A DNA stretch of 64,000 bases from Psychrobacter sp. PL19. Lineage in GTDB: Bacteria; Pseudomonadota; Gammaproteobacteria; Pseudomonadales; Moraxellaceae. Below are positions 61,968 through 64,000 of the stretch, one piece after another. The first letter of the stretch is position 1. Every line of letters begins with the position of its first letter. The translations under genes and the position numbers were made by a program. The stretch covers positions 1,054,001-1,118,000 of the forward strand of contig NZ_JAGING010000001.1 of the NCBI RefSeq assembly GCF_017875835.1, in the 5' to 3' direction. Under the pieces are notes generated by a model. The model saw only the letters and a program-made list of their open reading frames with translations, searched no databases and was not told the DNA's origin.

Positions 61968-63140
61968 ATGAAAAAGAACCATGCTTTAGCTATGGCGCTA
62001 TCTGCATTAAGTGCGGGATTATTGATCAGCTGTGTTAAACCTGCTGATGACAATAAAGCGCTTGATAGTGACGGTCAAAAAGTAGTGCAAGAGTCTACAG
62101 CGACCAGTGCTACTAACAACACAACGGCTAATAAAAGTATCAATGAAAGTGCTAATGCCGACCCAATTGTTCCAGTAGTTATTAGCCCTGCGACTGCAGA
62201 AACTTATCTGACTCACGTTGCCGATAATATTATCATTCCAGCTTATACGGATGCCACAAAGCAAAGTGCTCTGCTACACAGTCTGGCACAACAGCATTGT
62301 CAGAAAGTGCCAGTCGGCGGTGATGAGTTACAAGTACTACGTGATCAGTGGTTAGTTTTAGCTCAAGCATGGTCAAGTGCGGAGATGATCAATTTTGGTC
62401 CAGCGACCGCCAGCATGAGTGATTTATATATAAACTATTATCCTGATGAGCGCGGTCTGGTGCATAGCGGCGTCGCTGAACTCATCGCTGCCAATCCCAC
62501 ATTGACGCCTAAGCAACTTGCCAACCAAAGCGCTATTGTTCAAGGTATACCCGGCTTAGAAGAAGCACTATATGCTAATGATAGTCTAGACACTGGTCAG
62601 TGTGCCTATGTTATTAGCGCCAGTAGCGCATTAAGCACGCGCTTAAAAGATATTGAAAAAAACTGGCAAGAGAATGCGACAGATTTATTGGCGATTGATA
62701 AAACTGCAGATAGCGATCAAGGATTGAACCAATGGTTTAACTCTCTGCTGTCATTGATTGAGAATATGAAATCTATTGCGATAGATCAGCCGCTAGGTCT
62801 GACAGGCAAAGCGAAAGGTCATTTGCCAGCAGCAACTGCGGGTCAAAGTCGCGTCATTATCAATGCTAAATTAGCCACCTTAAATAAAGCCCTGACAGAT
62901 CCGGTACTAACGGCCATGCTTGCTAGTAATAATAACAGTGAAATTGGTGATAATCTATCGACGGTACTTGCCGAAACCACAACCTTGCTAGCACAGATGC
63001 CAGAAGATTTAGCAACCGCAGACAAGGCAACACAGCAAGCGTTATATGATCATCTAACGACCGTCACGCGCCTACTTAAACGCCAGCTAATTCCGACATT
63101 AGGTATTCGTGTGGGCTTTAACAGTACTGATGGCGATTAA
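61968..63140 (+). CDS. Imelysin-family lipoprotein, second paralogue
   Basis: A 390-residue lipoprotein (signal ending LLISC). It has imelysin-like core segments (SDLYINYYPDERGLVHSGVAELIAANPTL, VQGIPGLEEALYA) but the GxHxxE His is replaced by Pro195 in GIPGLEE (E198). It belongs to the second imelysin subgroup often encoded after the di-haem gene. Residues 33-60 are Ser/Thr/Asn-rich. It probably acts with the neighbouring lipoproteins. Confidence 0.8.
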   Translation: MKKNHALAMALSALSAGLLISCVKPADDNKALDSDGQKVVQESTATSATNNTTANKSINESANADPIVPVVISPATAETYLTHVADNIIIPAYTDATKQSALLHSLAQQHCQKVPVGGDELQVLRDQWLVLAQAWSSAEMINFGPATASMSDLYINYYPDERGLVHSGVAELIAANPTLTPKQLANQSAIVQGIPGLEEALYANDSLDTGQCAYVISASSALSTRLKDIEKNWQENATDLLAIDKTADSDQGLNQWFNSLLSLIENMKSIAIDQPLGLTGKAKGHLPAATAGQSRVIINAKLATLNKALTDPVLTAMLASNNNSEIGDNLSTVLAETTTLLAQMPEDLATADKATQQALYDHLTTVTRLLKRQLIPTLGIRVGFNSTDGD

Positions 63141-63217
63141 ATAGCTGACATTGAATGACTGATTGTTAAGCGATCGACAAGCAGATAAAAGCTATAGCAA
63201 CTAAGGGTCTTAACACT

Positions 63218-64000
63218 ATGGATAAGCGTACTACAGGTAAACCTACTACCTATGAGCTGCTGACCGCTTCAGCACTAACTGCGCTTGGTACCACTCTAGG
63301 AACTCTGCTAGGAACTCTGATAGGCACCACAACCCTAGTTGGGCTACATCATCGATATCGTAAGCAGCAGCAACCAGATGCGCGTTTGCAAGATTATTTG
63401 ACTGGGTTGCGTAAGGTACCTTCTGCTATAAATTTTCAGCTGCATGATTTATCGCGTTCTGAGCATCTTGACCGCTTAAAGTATGTTTGTCAGCAAGCTG
63501 TACAGGCTTATCAAAGCTATCCGAATGGTGGTCATTCTAACAAAAGCTATCCTAGCTATGACAACGATAAAACTGATCCCGACGAGGCTACAGCTAAGCT
63601 AGCCCTACACACTACTACCATGCTGGCAGGTTCTGTATGTTGGGTCAGTGGGGTGGCATCCATGCCGCAAGCGGCTGCGACTACAGATGATAGCGATAAT
63701 GGTTTTGGTGTGGTCGGTATCGATGCCGATCGTCAGATTGTCTGGCAGACGACTATGCCAGAGCGCGTTCATGATATTGTCGTGCAGCCCGATGTTGAGG
63801 ATACTAGTGATCAGGTCAGTAATGGTAATAAGAAGGCTGCTTGCCGCGATGTCGTGGTCATGGGTCGACGCCCTAGCGAAGGGTTTTGGGTATTAGATAC
63901 GGCTACAGGACAAGTAAAGCATGCTATCAAATCAGCTGTTGATAGACATTTTTATGGTCATGCCTGCTATAGCCTAGACGGTCAATTACTCTATGTGACC
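63218..64000 (+). CDS. DUF1513-family protein, 5' part (runs off the window)
   Basis: The frame is open from the ATG at 63218 to the last base, 261 codons. A hydrophobic N-terminal segment (TALGTTLGTLLGTLIGTTTLVG, made of repeated LGT units) looks like a membrane anchor. The C-terminal visible part has VVGIDADRQIVWQTTMPERVHDIVVQ, CRDVVVMGRRPSEGFWVLD and DRHFYGHACYSLDGQLLYVT, which are DUF1513 beta-propeller blocks. DUF1513 genes regularly follow imelysin/di-haem genes, so it likely closes the cluster. Function is unknown. Confidence 0.8.
   Translation, partial: MDKRTTGKPTTYELLTASALTALGTTLGTLLGTLIGTTTLVGLHHRYRKQQQPDARLQDYLTGLRKVPSAINFQLHDLSRSEHLDRLKYVCQQAVQAYQSYPNGGHSNKSYPSYDNDKTDPDEATAKLALHTTTMLAGSVCWVSGVASMPQAAATTDDSDNGFGVVGIDADRQIVWQTTMPERVHDIVVQPDVEDTSDQVSNGNKKAACRDVVVMGRRPSEGFWVLDTATGQVKHAIKSAVDRHFYGHACYSLDGQLLYVT

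Overview
The window looks like a chromosomal segment of a gammaproteobacterium of the Moraxellaceae, most likely Psychrobacter. This is inferred from protein character (pilGHIJ-chpA, minCDE, ccmABCDE, a large FadE, AT-leaning coding DNA, Asn/Ser/Asp/Thr-rich low-complexity inserts) and not from a database search. I see no rRNA, tRNA, CRISPR array, prophage, integron or complete insertion sequence. Almost all of it is housekeeping or metabolic.

Layout. 1-5.4 kb: end of a LysR regulator, two tandem universal stress proteins, and an M16C metalloprotease. 6-12 kb: a zinc-ribbon Nudix hydrolase, an HPP membrane protein, a NudL-like CoA pyrophosphatase, a DUF2236 oxygenase, NhaA. 12-20 kb: a TSUP transporter, two tandem SDF-family symporters separated by a remnant of a fadE 3' end, then intact fadE. 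20-26.3 kb: radC, coaBC, a second TSUP transporter, an HDAC-like hydrolase, a YbjN-like protein and an unknown protein. 26.4-30 kb: cytochrome c maturation genes ccmABCDE. 30-34.4 kb: an aldo/keto reductase and a MetNIQ-type importer. 34.7-39.4 kb: an RND-type adaptor, an OmpR-family regulator and a sensor kinase, all on the minus strand. 40-51 kb: the twitching-motility chemosensory cluster pilGHIJ-chpA plus a CheW-like gene. 51-57 kb: cytochrome b561, minE/minD/minC, an unknown membrane protein, an acyltransferase. 57-64 kb: an OmpA-like lipoprotein and an iron-linked lipoprotein cluster (imelysin, di-heme oxidoreductase, second imelysin, DUF1513 protein running off the end) preceded by Fur-box-like promoter sequences.

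How genes work together. PilG, PilH, PilI, PilJ and ChpA form one chemosensory phosphorelay controlling type IV pili. CcmABCDE export and chaperone haem, but the later ccmFGHI genes are not in the window. MetN/MetI/MetQ form one importer, although a terminator appears to separate metNI from metQ. MinCDE set division-site placement. The imelysin/di-heme/DUF1513 lipoproteins probably form one iron-responsive envelope unit.

Most notable non-gene signal: a roughly 138 bp dispersed repeat with TATAGT...ACTATA ends and an internal near-perfect 20 bp inverted repeat occurs four times, plus one decayed copy. All copies have the same orientation and four of five lie between convergent genes. It looks like a MITE. 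One copy sits in one of two duplicated symporter upstream regions, whose twin keeps the unoccupied version. Other oddities are a sensor kinase whose ATPase domain is split by about 250 low-complexity residues, an RND adaptor whose helical hairpin is replaced by a disordered linker and has no pump gene beside it, and a His-rich insert inside CoaBC. I found no clear candidate for a wholly new multi-gene system.
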